From Hymenobacter armeniacus (GTDB taxonomy: Bacteria; Bacteroidota; Bacteroidia; Cytophagales; Hymenobacteraceae): a stretch of DNA of 64,000 nt. The notes beneath the pieces are model-generated. The model saw nothing but the letters and a program-made list of their open reading frames with translations. It was not told the origin of the DNA and searched no databases. This document shows, one piece after another, positions 51,340 to 59,272 of this stretch. Both the position numbers and the translations under genes were made by a program. Within the stretch, counting starts at the first letter, position 1; each line of letters begins with the position of its first letter. Location: assembly GCF_014699055.1 (NCBI RefSeq), contig NZ_JACXAC010000001.1:310001-374000 (forward strand), in the 5' to 3' direction.

Positions 51340-52707
51340 ATGTTTGATAATCTCTCCAATAAGCTCGACCGGGCCATCAAAACCCTCAAAGGTCAGGGCA
51401 GCATCTCGGAAATCAACGTCGCGGCCACCATCAAGGAAATTCGCCGCGCCCTGGTCGATGCCGACGTTAACTACAAGGTTGCCAAAGAAGTAACTGACAA
51501 AATCAAGGACGCCGCCATGGGCCGCGACGTGCTCACGGCCGTGTCGCCGGGCCAGCTCATGGTGAAAATCGTCTACGATGAGCTCACCGAGCTCATGGGC
51601 GGCGAGAAAAAGGACATCGTCATCAAAGGCGACCCGGCCGTGATTCTGCTCTCGGGCCTGCAGGGCTCGGGCAAAACCACCTTCGCCGGCAAGCTGGCCA
51701 GCTACGTCAAGAAGCAGGGCCGCAACACGTTGCTGGTGGCCTGCGACGTGTACCGCCCGGCCGCTATCGACCAGCTCAAGGTGCTCGGCGAGCAAATCGG
51801 CGTGGAAGTGTACTCGGAAGTTGGGAACAAAAACCCCGTCGAAATCTCGCGCAACGCCATCGACTACGCCCGCAAAAACGGCAAGAAGGTGGTGATTATC
51901 GACACCGCCGGCCGCCTGGCCGTGGATGAGCAGATGATGCGCGAGATTGAGGCCGTGAAGTCGGCCATCAACCCCAGCGAAACGCTGTTCGTGGTGGACT
52001 CCATGACCGGCCAGGACGCCGTGAACACCGCCAAAACCTTCAACGACCGCCTAAATTTCGACGGCGTGGTGCTCACTAAGCTTGACGGCGACTCGCGCGG
52101 TGGCGCGGCCCTCTCCATTCGGGCCGTGGTCGAAAAGCCCATCAAGTTCATCTCGACGGGCGAGAAGATGGACGCGCTCGACCTGTTCTACCCCGACCGC
52201 ATGGCCCAGCGCATCCTGGGCATGGGCGACGTGATTTCGCTGGTCGAACGTGCTCAGCAGCAGTTCGATGAGGACGAAGCCAAGCGCATTGAGAAGAAAA
52301 TCCGTAAAAACCAGTTCGACTTCAACGACTTCCTCGGCCAGCTCGAGCAAATCAAGAAGATGGGCAACATTAAGGATTTGATGGGCATGATTCCGGGCAT
52401 GAGCAAGGCGATGAAGGACGTGGAAATCGACGACGACGCCTTCAAGCCCGTCGAGGCCATCATCCGGAGCATGACCAAGCAGGAACGCGCCAACCCCGAC
52501 CTGCTCAACGCCTCACGCAAGCGCCGCCTGGCCAAAGGCTCGGGCACGGAGCTGCAGCAGGTGAACGACCTGATGAAGCAGTTTGACCAGATGCGCCAGA
52601 TGATGCGCAAAATGAACAAGCTCAGCCAGACCAAAGGCGGCCTGGCCCAAATGCAGAAAATGATGGGCGGCATGCGCGGCGGTGGCGGCGGCATGATGGG
52701 GCGCTAA
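51340..52707 (+). CDS. ffh: Signal recognition particle protein Ffh
   Basis: This 455-residue GTPase has the helical N domain (1-95), the G domain with P-loop GLQGSGKT (106-113), DTAGRLAVDEQM and TKLDGDSRGGAA motifs, and a Met-rich M domain (about 325-455) that binds SRP RNA and signal peptides. It targets membrane and secreted proteins to FtsY and the Sec translocon. The C-terminal tail ends in Gly/Met repeats. It is monocistronic, with two terminators after it, and is the last clearly core gene before the low-GC island. Confidence 0.97.
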   Translation: MFDNLSNKLDRAIKTLKGQGSISEINVAATIKEIRRALVDADVNYKVAKEVTDKIKDAAMGRDVLTAVSPGQLMVKIVYDELTELMGGEKKDIVIKGDPAVILLSGLQGSGKTTFAGKLASYVKKQGRNTLLVACDVYRPAAIDQLKVLGEQIGVEVYSEVGNKNPVEISRNAIDYARKNGKKVVIIDTAGRLAVDEQMMREIEAVKSAINPSETLFVVDSMTGQDAVNTAKTFNDRLNFDGVVLTKLDGDSRGGAALSIRAVVEKPIKFISTGEKMDALDLFYPDRMAQRILGMGDVISLVERAQQQFDEDEAKRIEKKIRKNQFDFNDFLGQLEQIKKMGNIKDLMGMIPGMSKAMKDVEIDDDAFKPVEAIIRSMTKQERANPDLLNASRKRRLAKGSGTELQQVNDLMKQFDQMRQMMRKMNKLSQTKGGLAQMQKMMGGMRGGGGGMMGR

Positions 52708-52735
52708 GCCCGCCGGCCCACGGCCACAACACAGC

Positions 52736-52764
52736 AAAGCCCGGGCGAAAGACCGGGCTTTTTT
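52736..52764 (+). terminator. Intrinsic terminator of ffh
   Basis: A 9-bp stem (AAAGCCCGG/CCGGGCTTT) with an eight-base GCGAAAGA loop is followed by a T-run. It lies 29 bases after the ffh stop. Confidence 0.92.
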
Positions 52765-52916
52765 GCGCCGCTGCTTGTTCCAAAAGCGGAATAGGAGGGC
52801 GCTAAAGGGCAATCGTGAAACGACTTGTGGAAAAATTAAGTCGACCCGGAATCTTTTGGTGCAATTCTTGTTAGTCTCATCGTGAAAGAATAGTTTTTTA
52901 AGGTGTTTTGGTATGG

Positions 52917-52949
52917 AAAAGGACGCCCCCTTGGGACGTCCTTTTTTTA
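52917..52949 (+). terminator. Second intrinsic terminator
   Basis: The stem AAAAGGACG/CGTCCTTTT (with a possible extra CCC/GGG inner pair) is followed by TTTTTTTATTT. No open reading frame lies between the two terminators (52765-52916), so this may end a short unannotated transcript or back up the first terminator. Confidence 0.8.
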
Positions 52950-53000
52950 TTTACTTACTATCAAGCACTTGCGACGAATAAATATTAGCCCAACTGAATG

Positions 53001-53052
53001 TTGTCCACAAAAAAGGCCGTTTTGTGGACAAATATTGTCCACACGTGGACAC
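53001..53052. other. Cluster of TTGTCCACA (DnaA-box-like) motifs
   Basis: TTGTCCACA at 53001-53009 and 53035-53043, its reverse complement at 53023-53031, and a two-mismatch inverted copy at about 53044-53052 lie within 52 bases. The first and second form a 12-bp inverted repeat (TTGTCCACAAAA/TTTTGTGGACAA). The 9-mer is one base from the classical TTATCCACA DnaA box. It lies in the 52708-53121 gap, which holds no gene. It could equally be a recognition site for another protein or just a hairpin. Confidence 0.5.
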
Positions 53053-53121
53053 CCGTTGACAGACGACAATTCGAGGTAGCAAATGTGATAATGGCGGGAA
53101 AACGGCCCAAGGCCACAAGCC

Positions 53122-53406
53122 TTACTCGGGTTTAGCTCCGAGGTGTGGAACCAATAGCTCCTTGGCTACCGATAGGCAGCCTAATACCAAGCAAGCGTTG
53201 GCCACGAAGTACAAGACTTGATAGACGTTCGGTTCTATGCGGAAACCGAAAACAATGAACTCCACCACTTCATAAGATTGCTCACGAATCTCAAATTCTT
53301 GGAAGCTCACTTCTCCCTCCGTTGTATCAACAGCTCGTGTTAGATAGAAGAAGAGGGGGAAAGCTAATAGCCACCATAAGCGAGGCCGGAAGATTTTGCG
53401 GAGCAT
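53122..53406 (-). CDS. Small hypothetical membrane protein
   Basis: This 94-residue protein has two hydrophobic segments (about 10-26, and 60-80: VYQVLYFVANACLVLGCL) and an acidic central loop. Its start overlaps the stop of the upstream 172-residue gene (TAATG), so the two are translationally coupled. No family is recognised. Confidence 0.6.
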   Translation of the reverse strand: MLRKIFRPRLWWLLAFPLFFYLTRAVDTTEGEVSFQEFEIREQSYEVVEFIVFGFRIEPNVYQVLYFVANACLVLGCLSVAKELLVPHLGAKPE

Positions 53407-53924
53407 TATTGATTCTTGATTTTGTTCTTAAAGGCGCCGAATTGATTCTGGGTCTCCATGCCCCTTCCAAACACAAATTCTGTGAAGAAGCTCTGGCCAC
53501 TGACGTTTTCGTATTCAAGGCGCATGTTATTAGGAACCCACTTCTTCAGTGCAACTTCAGCTTCTTCTTGAGTGCCGTAAAAGGGCTTCCGAAGTTGGTG
53601 TCTGTAAATAAACTCTTCGTGGACTAGAAGCGGTTGATGGTACTCACGAGGAGGATTGATGCTGTGTACGCCTACTTCCTTGGGTGCCCTAATCATGATG
53701 AGGTAGGCGTTATGCTCCGAATTGTTGCGAACGGTCACCTCGTATTCTCGGTACAATGTGTAGTCACAAGGCGGATTATAGTACTTGGATTCGGCTTTGA
53801 TATACTTCTCCTTGAACACGACCTTCATGTACAACTTGGGTTGGTTGTACCGCTTCATGAAGAGCTTCATAAGCGGGTCTACGATTCTTCCAAAGAAGCC
53901 CAAGAAGGCCGATGACGTCAACAT
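53406..53924 (-). CDS. Hypothetical membrane-anchored protein, family A (island paralogue)
   Basis: This 172-residue protein has a short hydrophobic N-terminus (about 1-22) and a beta-rich remainder with VRNNSEHNAYLIMIRA near 65-80, PREYHQPLLVHEEF near 91-104 and MRLEYENVSGQSFFTEFVF near 134-152. These match in order the NNTEHIAFKLRL, KPIMAHQ and LKFEYRNASGRKYHLIF segments of the 184-residue protein at 59273, so they are distant paralogues. No named family is recognised. It is the first gene of a coupled pair with the small membrane protein. Confidence 0.6.
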   Translation of the reverse strand: MLTSSAFLGFFGRIVDPLMKLFMKRYNQPKLYMKVVFKEKYIKAESKYYNPPCDYTLYREYEVTVRNNSEHNAYLIMIRAPKEVGVHSINPPREYHQPLLVHEEFIYRHQLRKPFYGTQEEAEVALKKWVPNNMRLEYENVSGQSFFTEFVFGRGMETQNQFGAFKNKIKNQ

Positions 53925-54021
53925 GAGTAGAATGCTAAGGGGGTAATCCTAGCGGTAAACTTACAGTCACGCTGGTCATTATCGATTGACATGAGGATGT
54001 GGATAACTAAGGGAATTTGGG

Positions 54022-54054
54022 TTTGGGTATGGTTCTCGCCCGGGCTTACCTTAG
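54022..54054 (+). promoter_or_regulatory. Putative promoter (TTTG-N21-TACCTTAG)
   Basis: A -33 TTTG (54022-54025) is followed after 21 bases by TACCTTAG (54047-54054), a near match to TAnnTTTG, 23 bases before the 194-residue gene. The same GCTTACC(T)TTAGCT context occurs before the LamG gene. Confidence 0.45.
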
Positions 54055-54076
54055 CTAAACATTCAAGCTATTCCAC

Positions 54077-54661
54077 ATGGACCGCCCCCAAATTCTGACT
54101 GAACTCATGCCAGTTCGCATCATTAGCTATAAACTCACGGAAGGAGGGATGCGGCTTGTGGTGGAAGCTCCTAATGAGGACCTAGCTGACACGTTTGCTT
54201 CTCTGTTTACGCATAACGTTCGCTACAGTACAATTGGGAATGGCAAAGCTGAAACCTATTTCGAGTGGGACGATGTAGAAGTTTACTCCGATACTACATG
54301 GGGGTATCTGATTTTGCCAGACCCCAACATACAGCCTAAGGTTAGCCATTTTCTGGAAAGCGATTTACGATGGTTAGAAGAGCTAACCAGCTCGTTTATC
54401 AATCTAGGGGATTCGTGGTCGGCTACCCAGATGAAGCTCGCTCAACATGCCATTAACTACCGTGACCACATCATCTTTGAAATGGAACAACGGTGGCAAG
54501 AAGTCGAAGATGAGAAGTACCCCAAAGGCAAAATTGCCCGTTTAGCGGCAGAGGAAGCCCGGAAGGAGAGACTGGAGATAGCAAACCAAGAGCGCCTAGC
54601 CAAGATGACTCCGAAGGCAAGAGAGGCGGAAAAAGAGGCGGAAAACGACCTCCCCTTCTAA
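54077..54661 (+). CDS. Hypothetical protein with SSB-like acidic C-terminal tail
   Basis: This 194-residue protein has a mixed alpha/beta N-terminal half (about 1-100) and a long charged helical region (about 125-185, with KYPKGKIARLAAEEARKERL). It ends in ENDLPF. That tail resembles the DDDIPF tip of single-stranded DNA-binding proteins, which recruits repair and replication enzymes. No OB-fold is recognisable, so it is not simply an SSB. The next gene follows 33 bases later on the same strand. Function unknown. Confidence 0.6.
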   Translation: MDRPQILTELMPVRIISYKLTEGGMRLVVEAPNEDLADTFASLFTHNVRYSTIGNGKAETYFEWDDVEVYSDTTWGYLILPDPNIQPKVSHFLESDLRWLEELTSSFINLGDSWSATQMKLAQHAINYRDHIIFEMEQRWQEVEDEKYPKGKIARLAAEEARKERLEIANQERLAKMTPKAREAEKEAENDLPF

Positions 54662-54694
54662 GTCAGATAATTCCCAGCGCCTTCCATCGTCAAC

Positions 54695-55231
54695 ATGTCC
54701 ACTTTCATCAAACTCACCAACGGCACTACCGTCAATACCTCCATCATCGGGAGTGTCCAGAAATACGAACGGTTTACTGCGCGCATGTTATCCGCGTCCT
54801 TAAACCGTCAACGAGACCCTACTGTGGAAACGGAAAAGGCAAAGGGTATACCCTCTATCCAGATGTTGGAAATCCAAGGGAAGGAGACCATACTTGAGTT
54901 CGAAACCGACGAAGCTCGGGACGCTGAGCTGAGCCGAATGGAAGCCATTCTTCTAGGTAAGCCAGAGTCAGCATTCGAGAGCTTGAGCTTGAACAAGTCT
55001 ATCGTCCAGTCGGTACATGCCGCTTGGGGGTATCAGTCGTTAAAGCTTTCCATCAAGCTTGGCACTGAGGAACCCCTTGTCATCGGCATTGCGGAAGACG
55101 ACGAAGTGGAAATGGAGAAGGCCAAGGCGTTTCTGGCTCATTTCGGTCTTGAGTTGCCCGTAAGCTTTGGAGACTACATGAAGGGCAAGTACGATGAAAA
55201 GGGAATGCGCAAGGACAAGGAAGCCTTCTAG
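54695..55231 (+). CDS. Hypothetical protein
   Basis: This 178-residue acidic soluble protein starts MSTFIKLTNGTTVNTSIIGS. There is no signal peptide or membrane helix. It probably shares a transcript with the 194-residue gene upstream. I do not recognise a family. The coding bias (GC content lower than the core region) suggests it came with the island. Confidence 0.55.
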   Translation: MSTFIKLTNGTTVNTSIIGSVQKYERFTARMLSASLNRQRDPTVETEKAKGIPSIQMLEIQGKETILEFETDEARDAELSRMEAILLGKPESAFESLSLNKSIVQSVHAAWGYQSLKLSIKLGTEEPLVIGIAEDDEVEMEKAKAFLAHFGLELPVSFGDYMKGKYDEKGMRKDKEAF

Positions 55232-55232
55232 T

Positions 55233-55418
55233 CTACTTGGTGATGGTAATCCAGCACTCGTCCCCGGCGTCCAGTTGAGCCTTCAACATGTCGGTGGTCT
55301 TGCCCGTGCCAACTAACAAGCAGCCTTCCGAATCGGTGGCGTAATTGCTCGTGTGGATACGGCTACGCGCCATAACCTGAGTGACCAACCGACATGATAC
55401 TGATTGAGCTGCTGCCAC
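55233..55418 (-). pseudogene. Remnant of a DUF5675-like gene
   Basis: The readable C-terminal part has SRIHTSNYATDSEGCLLVG and ends AGDECWITITK, which resembles the end of DUF5675 proteins. The frame stays open to about 55476, but no acceptable ATG, GTG or TTG at a sensible place precedes the missing N-terminal half; the GTG at 55418 would give only 61 residues. It abuts the stop of the preceding plus-strand gene (one base between). A truncated remnant is the best reading, with low certainty about the family. Confidence 0.45.
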
Positions 55419-55476
55419 GCCAGCGCCAATGTTCGTCTTAGGGAAATGAGAGAAGGCTTCAAGCAGAAATTCACTA

Positions 55477-55944
55477 GAATTCTTCTATCTCAACCCGACG
55501 ATGTTATAGGTAAAACATGATTGAACGAATAGCCCCCACCCCTTATGCTTCGTTTACCCCCCCTCGGGGCCAGCCCTCTCTAGGTATTGAATGTGAAAGG
55601 CTCGTATCCGCGCTAAAGCCGAAGTTCTAAAAAGCTTCTTTGAACTGTGAGGACGGCTCCTGTGATTTTTTTGACAAAAATCATGTAAAACTAAGCCGTT
55701 TATAAATCTGTGTTAAAGCGGATTTTTACAGTGAATAATGCTGCTTTACATACACGGCTTTCCTATACCATAACCGGGTATTACATAGCACCATAACTCC
55801 CTTTTAGCGTCGATAACGACCCACCTTTGAGTATAGATAAGGCATCATAATATGCGAAATTAGGGCTTTGCACAGGTATTCAGTCACTTGAGATGGATGC
55901 GGACATGAACTTTTGATTAAAATTTCTCCCCAACCTACCTAATT
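55477..55944. other. Gene-free AT-rich stretch
   Basis: No coding frame of note is present in about 470 bases. It holds an 8-bp hairpin TGATTTTT/AAAAATCA (55663-55683), a C-rich run near 55535-55565 and AT-rich sequence. It may hold a promoter or an unrecognised small RNA; nothing firm can be said. Confidence 0.35.
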
Positions 55945-57198
55945 TTATAAAAGCTGAGCAACATGGTGAAAATTCTCAAGCTTCTTCAGCGTGTTTATCA
56001 ACGGTGTATGGATAGGGTTGTATAAACACTTGAACTCCTTATCTATTCCCTTGTTCGTCGCCTTCTTCAGAACGAAGATGTGTATCACATCGCTGTTCTT
56101 CTCGGTTGCTTCTCTGTACGACTTGGTGTCCAACTGCTCTCTGCTCAGATAAGGGAACATCGGAGTATTGGCGTTGAATCCAATGGTCTCGTCAAGTTCA
56201 ATGAAGATGATTTTGTTAAAAGGAGCGTCCCTGTGTTGGTCTCGCTTGCCTTTTATCTTCTTGGCTAACTTCTCATTTAGTGCTTCATGTTGCGTCATTC
56301 GAGTGCCACTAATCACGATACTACAGCCATTGTATAGCGTTTGTGATGGTTCGGTTTCAAACGACACCAACGGGTTATACAAGTCTAAGTCTCGCTCCTT
56401 CTCATGCGTATTGCCTAAGTAGTACGGCACAATTTCAATGTCGAACTTGTCGGAGACGAACTTCTTTGGATACATCACGGCTAACCCTTCCTTCTCTGTC
56501 TCGCTCAGGTAATTGAGGTATAATTCTTCGACCTTGTTACGAGCCTCGTTGACTGCTGTGTGTAAGTCGGTGTTCGTTTTGAATCCAACGTGTCCCCGAA
56601 AGGCTTGGTAATTCATTATCTGCTTCTTCTCCATCATTTTCATGATTTCCATGTTCAAGGAGATGACGCTTTTGTTCACCGGTTCATTGGGTCGGAAGCA
56701 TTCAACGAGGTACTTCTTACCGTCGAATTCAAAGTAGTTATCTAATGGTTTTTCGTTACCGTTACGAGTGGTGTAGGTCATGTCGCTTACGGTTTCAATA
56801 TTGGCTCCCCTAAGCATCATGTCAACGTAAACCTCGAAGAGCAGTTGACTTAACGACGCGTGATTTACTTCGACTTTACCGTTCTTCGACTTTAATGCTA
56901 CACTTAGCTTTCTTGATTCCCAATAGGTAATCAACTTTGCCATTTCGTTTAAAAGGTAAATATCTTTTTCCTCGTTGCTGGTTAATAGTGCTATTAGATA
57001 ATTGTCAGGGTTTCTATTCTTAGTGTACGTATAGTCTTTGGCATCAAAGAAAGCCCGTAATACGAGTTCCGTATTCAACGCGTCTTGGAAAACCTTTTCG
57101 GTAGCCCGACCAGTACGGAACTTCTTGGCACTAACCATCTGCTTCCATTCAAGCAATAGGTCATTAGTCGCAAGCCTTCTTACTTTCCGGTTAATCAT
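55945..57198 (-). CDS. Uncharacterised protein with degenerate PD-(D/E)XK-like motif
   Basis: This 417-residue soluble protein has an all-helical N-terminal third. Then it has a helix with Glu122 (LLFEVYVDMMLRGAN), Asp153 (PLDNYFEFDG) and Glu166-Cys167 (KKYLVECFRP). The spacing fits a PD-(D/E)XK nuclease core in which the catalytic Lys is replaced by Cys, with Arg169 two residues on. It may be an inactive or altered nuclease fold. It is the last gene of a minus-strand set with the HEPN-like protein and a frameshifted small gene. No named family is recognised. Confidence 0.55.
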   Translation of the reverse strand: MINRKVRRLATNDLLLEWKQMVSAKKFRTGRATEKVFQDALNTELVLRAFFDAKDYTYTKNRNPDNYLIALLTSNEEKDIYLLNEMAKLITYWESRKLSVALKSKNGKVEVNHASLSQLLFEVYVDMMLRGANIETVSDMTYTTRNGNEKPLDNYFEFDGKKYLVECFRPNEPVNKSVISLNMEIMKMMEKKQIMNYQAFRGHVGFKTNTDLHTAVNEARNKVEELYLNYLSETEKEGLAVMYPKKFVSDKFDIEIVPYYLGNTHEKERDLDLYNPLVSFETEPSQTLYNGCSIVISGTRMTQHEALNEKLAKKIKGKRDQHRDAPFNKIIFIELDETIGFNANTPMFPYLSREQLDTKSYREATEKNSDVIHIFVLKKATNKGIDKEFKCLYNPIHTPLINTLKKLENFHHVAQLL

Positions 57199-57218
57199 CT
57201 TTCAGGTCTGTTAGCGTA

Positions 57219-57517
57219 TTAGGCAAGCTCAGCAATGATTTTATCAAGTGCGGTTTGCCGAATTACCGTATCCAAGTTAGTTCGAGAGAAACGACGAACA
57301 TCTTTACCGACGTTGATAGGGTGGATGTGCTTCAGTACCTCGAACTCTTCCGGCTCAATCTCGAAGATACCACGACTCGTCTTGTACTCCCATGCCAGTA
57401 CGTCACGACCTATAGAGTGACTGTCTAAGTCACGTCACATATGTCGATGACGCTTACCGTAGCGTCTACAAACGGTATCCGGTTACGTACCTGCTTCAAG
57501 ATGTCTGCTTGTGTCAT
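57219..57517 (-). pseudogene. Frameshifted small gene between HEPN-like and nuclease-like genes
   Basis: The ATG at 57517 overlaps the stop of the HEPN-like gene (ATGA), and the frame reads MTQADILKQVRNRIPFVDAT before a TAG at 57425-57427. A second frame, offset by -1, then reads LDSHSIGRDVLAWEYKTSRG and on to FSRTNLDTVIRQTALDKIIA, ending at 57219. Joining them near 57427-57437 would give about 99 residues. No slippery heptamer is seen, so a one-base deletion (or a sequence error) is likelier than programmed frameshifting. The product's family is not recognised. Confidence 0.65.
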
Positions 57518-58086
57518 CACTCGTTGTCAAACACAGTGCGATTGTGGTCTAAGATTTCGTACAATACTTTATTGGCAACAATGAAATTGTTACGTTGACC
57601 ATTCAACGAAACAACTGCTTTCTCCCCATGAAACAGATTGTTTCGGTAACGGTAAAGGATTGCTAATACGGCGTAGTGTGGGTTGGTTTGATTCGTGCTA
57701 TTAAGCAGAGCGTTTTCAATCTTTTCCAAGCTTGCCTGAACTCTTCTGTCCAACGTAGTTGCCGGATGCAGCAAATGAAAAGTCATGTTAAAATCATCAA
57801 CAGAATGTTGACGTTCGGGAGAATAATCGGTAATGTACCTTCTCCTGAAGTAATCCAATGCAACAGCGGGATTGAAGACAAGTGGATTGTTCGGACTGGC
57901 GAGCAATTCTTCCATCTTTCGATTGTTACAATTGCGTTCATAAAATCGTCGTTCGTATAGATTCCACAACATGCAAAAGTTGCTGAGCGTAGCCGTTGTC
58001 GCTTCGCTGATATTCGAATCGCGTGCCCTGCTCCGTACAAGACGATTGATGTCGTTTAAGCTTATGTCGTGTAGAATATCCGGCAT
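57517..58086 (-). CDS. HEPN-like protein
   Basis: This 189-residue protein is mostly helical and carries YRYRNNLFHGEK near 145-156, where Arg148-x4-His153 matches the R-x4-6-H motif of HEPN domains. Many HEPN proteins are RNA-cleaving toxins or defence effectors. The stop overlaps the next gene's start by four bases. A 143-base gap separates it from the DUF5677-like gene upstream. The HEPN call is inferred from the motif and helical context. Confidence 0.55.
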   Translation of the reverse strand: MPDILHDISLNDINRLVRSRARDSNISEATTATLSNFCMLWNLYERRFYERNCNNRKMEELLASPNNPLVFNPAVALDYFRRRYITDYSPERQHSVDDFNMTFHLLHPATTLDRRVQASLEKIENALLNSTNQTNPHYAVLAILYRYRNNLFHGEKAVVSLNGQRNNFIVANKVLYEILDHNRTVFDNE

Positions 58087-58229
58087 TGGTGAAGATGGAA
58101 AGAGATGAAATGCAAAGTTCGCAATTTTTATGAAAAATAATGACTGAAGTTGCGATTATTTTATTAATCAAACATGTCTATCGTCAATGTTTGAAAATGA
58201 CCAAATATTCTATTACTAAAACCGGCAAG

Positions 58230-59084
58230 CTACATGTAACCTTGCCTATCACTCTCAGCAGCTACCGCCTTATGTATTGCTGTCATGAAACGATTGTACG
58301 CTAAGAAGTATGTCTTTAGCTCATTTGCTTTATCGTCATTCTTTGTAAAGCTGCACAACTGTACTGCAGCCCAAAAGCAGGCATCATTAGCAGCCTTCAA
58401 TAGTTTTAGGTGTTGTGTGGCGTCCCTAAAATCTTTGCCCTCAATTATATCTTCCCGAACTCTAATTGCATTCATAGCAACTTTATCTCCATGTGCTATG
58501 TGTGAAGATTGTTTCCAAAAGAAGTGCAATACCTCAAACGACATCATCGGTTCAATGTCTTTGTTCTTGGTCAAGTTAAGTAATATATCATTGAATGACC
58601 AGTCATTTGACAACCTTTTGCGCTTGTCCTTGCCATTCCTTGCCTCCAATTCTAACCGTTCATCTTCACTGAGAATTAACAGCCTGAATTTCTCGACATC
58701 GTTCATGTTTCCACCATTTACAAGCTTTTCTGCTTCCAAAGAAGCTCTTAGCTGTTCGATTTCTCCTATATGAAGCCAATATTCATTTAGTTTCTTTTCA
58801 ACGGCTTCCTCGTCGCTTTGAGTAGTTATTATTAAAAGCTTAGATAGTACTTCTAATAGAGAACGAAATATTATTTCAGCGTCCCAAAACTTCCCTATCT
58901 TAACCAGTATCGCTACCGTTGCACTTCTATCAAGAATAAACTTGACAAGAGGCAGTATTGCATCGATGTCAACGTTGGTTTCATCAACTAGCTTTTGTAC
59001 CTCGTCAACGACGTAGTTGAAAGCAGTCTTGGACACTGTAACTGTGTCGGCTTTAATAGCTTCTAAATCAACGTTTGAATCCAT
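58230..59084 (-). CDS. Uncharacterised helical protein (possibly DUF5677-like)
   Basis: This 284-residue protein is predicted mostly helical. The segment FWDAEIIFRSLLEVLSKLLI near 85-105 and the FFWKQSSHIAHGDKVA segment near 192-205 resemble DUF5677 proteins, where the latter His-rich motif is conserved. These proteins are often found in defence or mobile regions but have no proven function. Codon and base use match the island. Confidence 0.45.
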   Translation of the reverse strand: MDSNVDLEAIKADTVTVSKTAFNYVVDEVQKLVDETNVDIDAILPLVKFILDRSATVAILVKIGKFWDAEIIFRSLLEVLSKLLIITTQSDEEAVEKKLNEYWLHIGEIEQLRASLEAEKLVNGGNMNDVEKFRLLILSEDERLELEARNGKDKRKRLSNDWSFNDILLNLTKNKDIEPMMSFEVLHFFWKQSSHIAHGDKVAMNAIRVREDIIEGKDFRDATQHLKLLKAANDACFWAAVQLCSFTKNDDKANELKTYFLAYNRFMTAIHKAVAAESDRQGYM

Positions 59085-59272
59085 TTGCTCGCTTTCCTAG
59101 TGAGAATATTGCCGTATAATATTACTGTCAAACGTGTACAGTAGAACAGCAGCTAGAGAGACAAGCTGTAATGGCTCGTTGCTTTTTGCGTTTAACCCCA
59201 AAACGAATCCCGTAGCTACACAGATGGTCGTGGTCGCTACCTTGCTACCCTGTCCCCATTGTTCCCCGCTAC

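Noticed and set aside
52765..52916. Small RNA gene or tRNA remnant between the two ffh terminators
   Set aside because: No cloverleaf or recognisable RNA fold was found by eye; only the second terminator suggests a transcript.
53001..53052. Plain terminator reading of the TTGTCCACA inverted repeat
   Set aside because: No T-run follows the stem, a third perfect copy lies outside the hairpin, and a good terminator already lies at 52917-52949.
57235..57420. 61-residue plus-strand frame
   Set aside because: It is antisense to the frameshifted small gene, which reads coherently and is translationally coupled to its neighbour.
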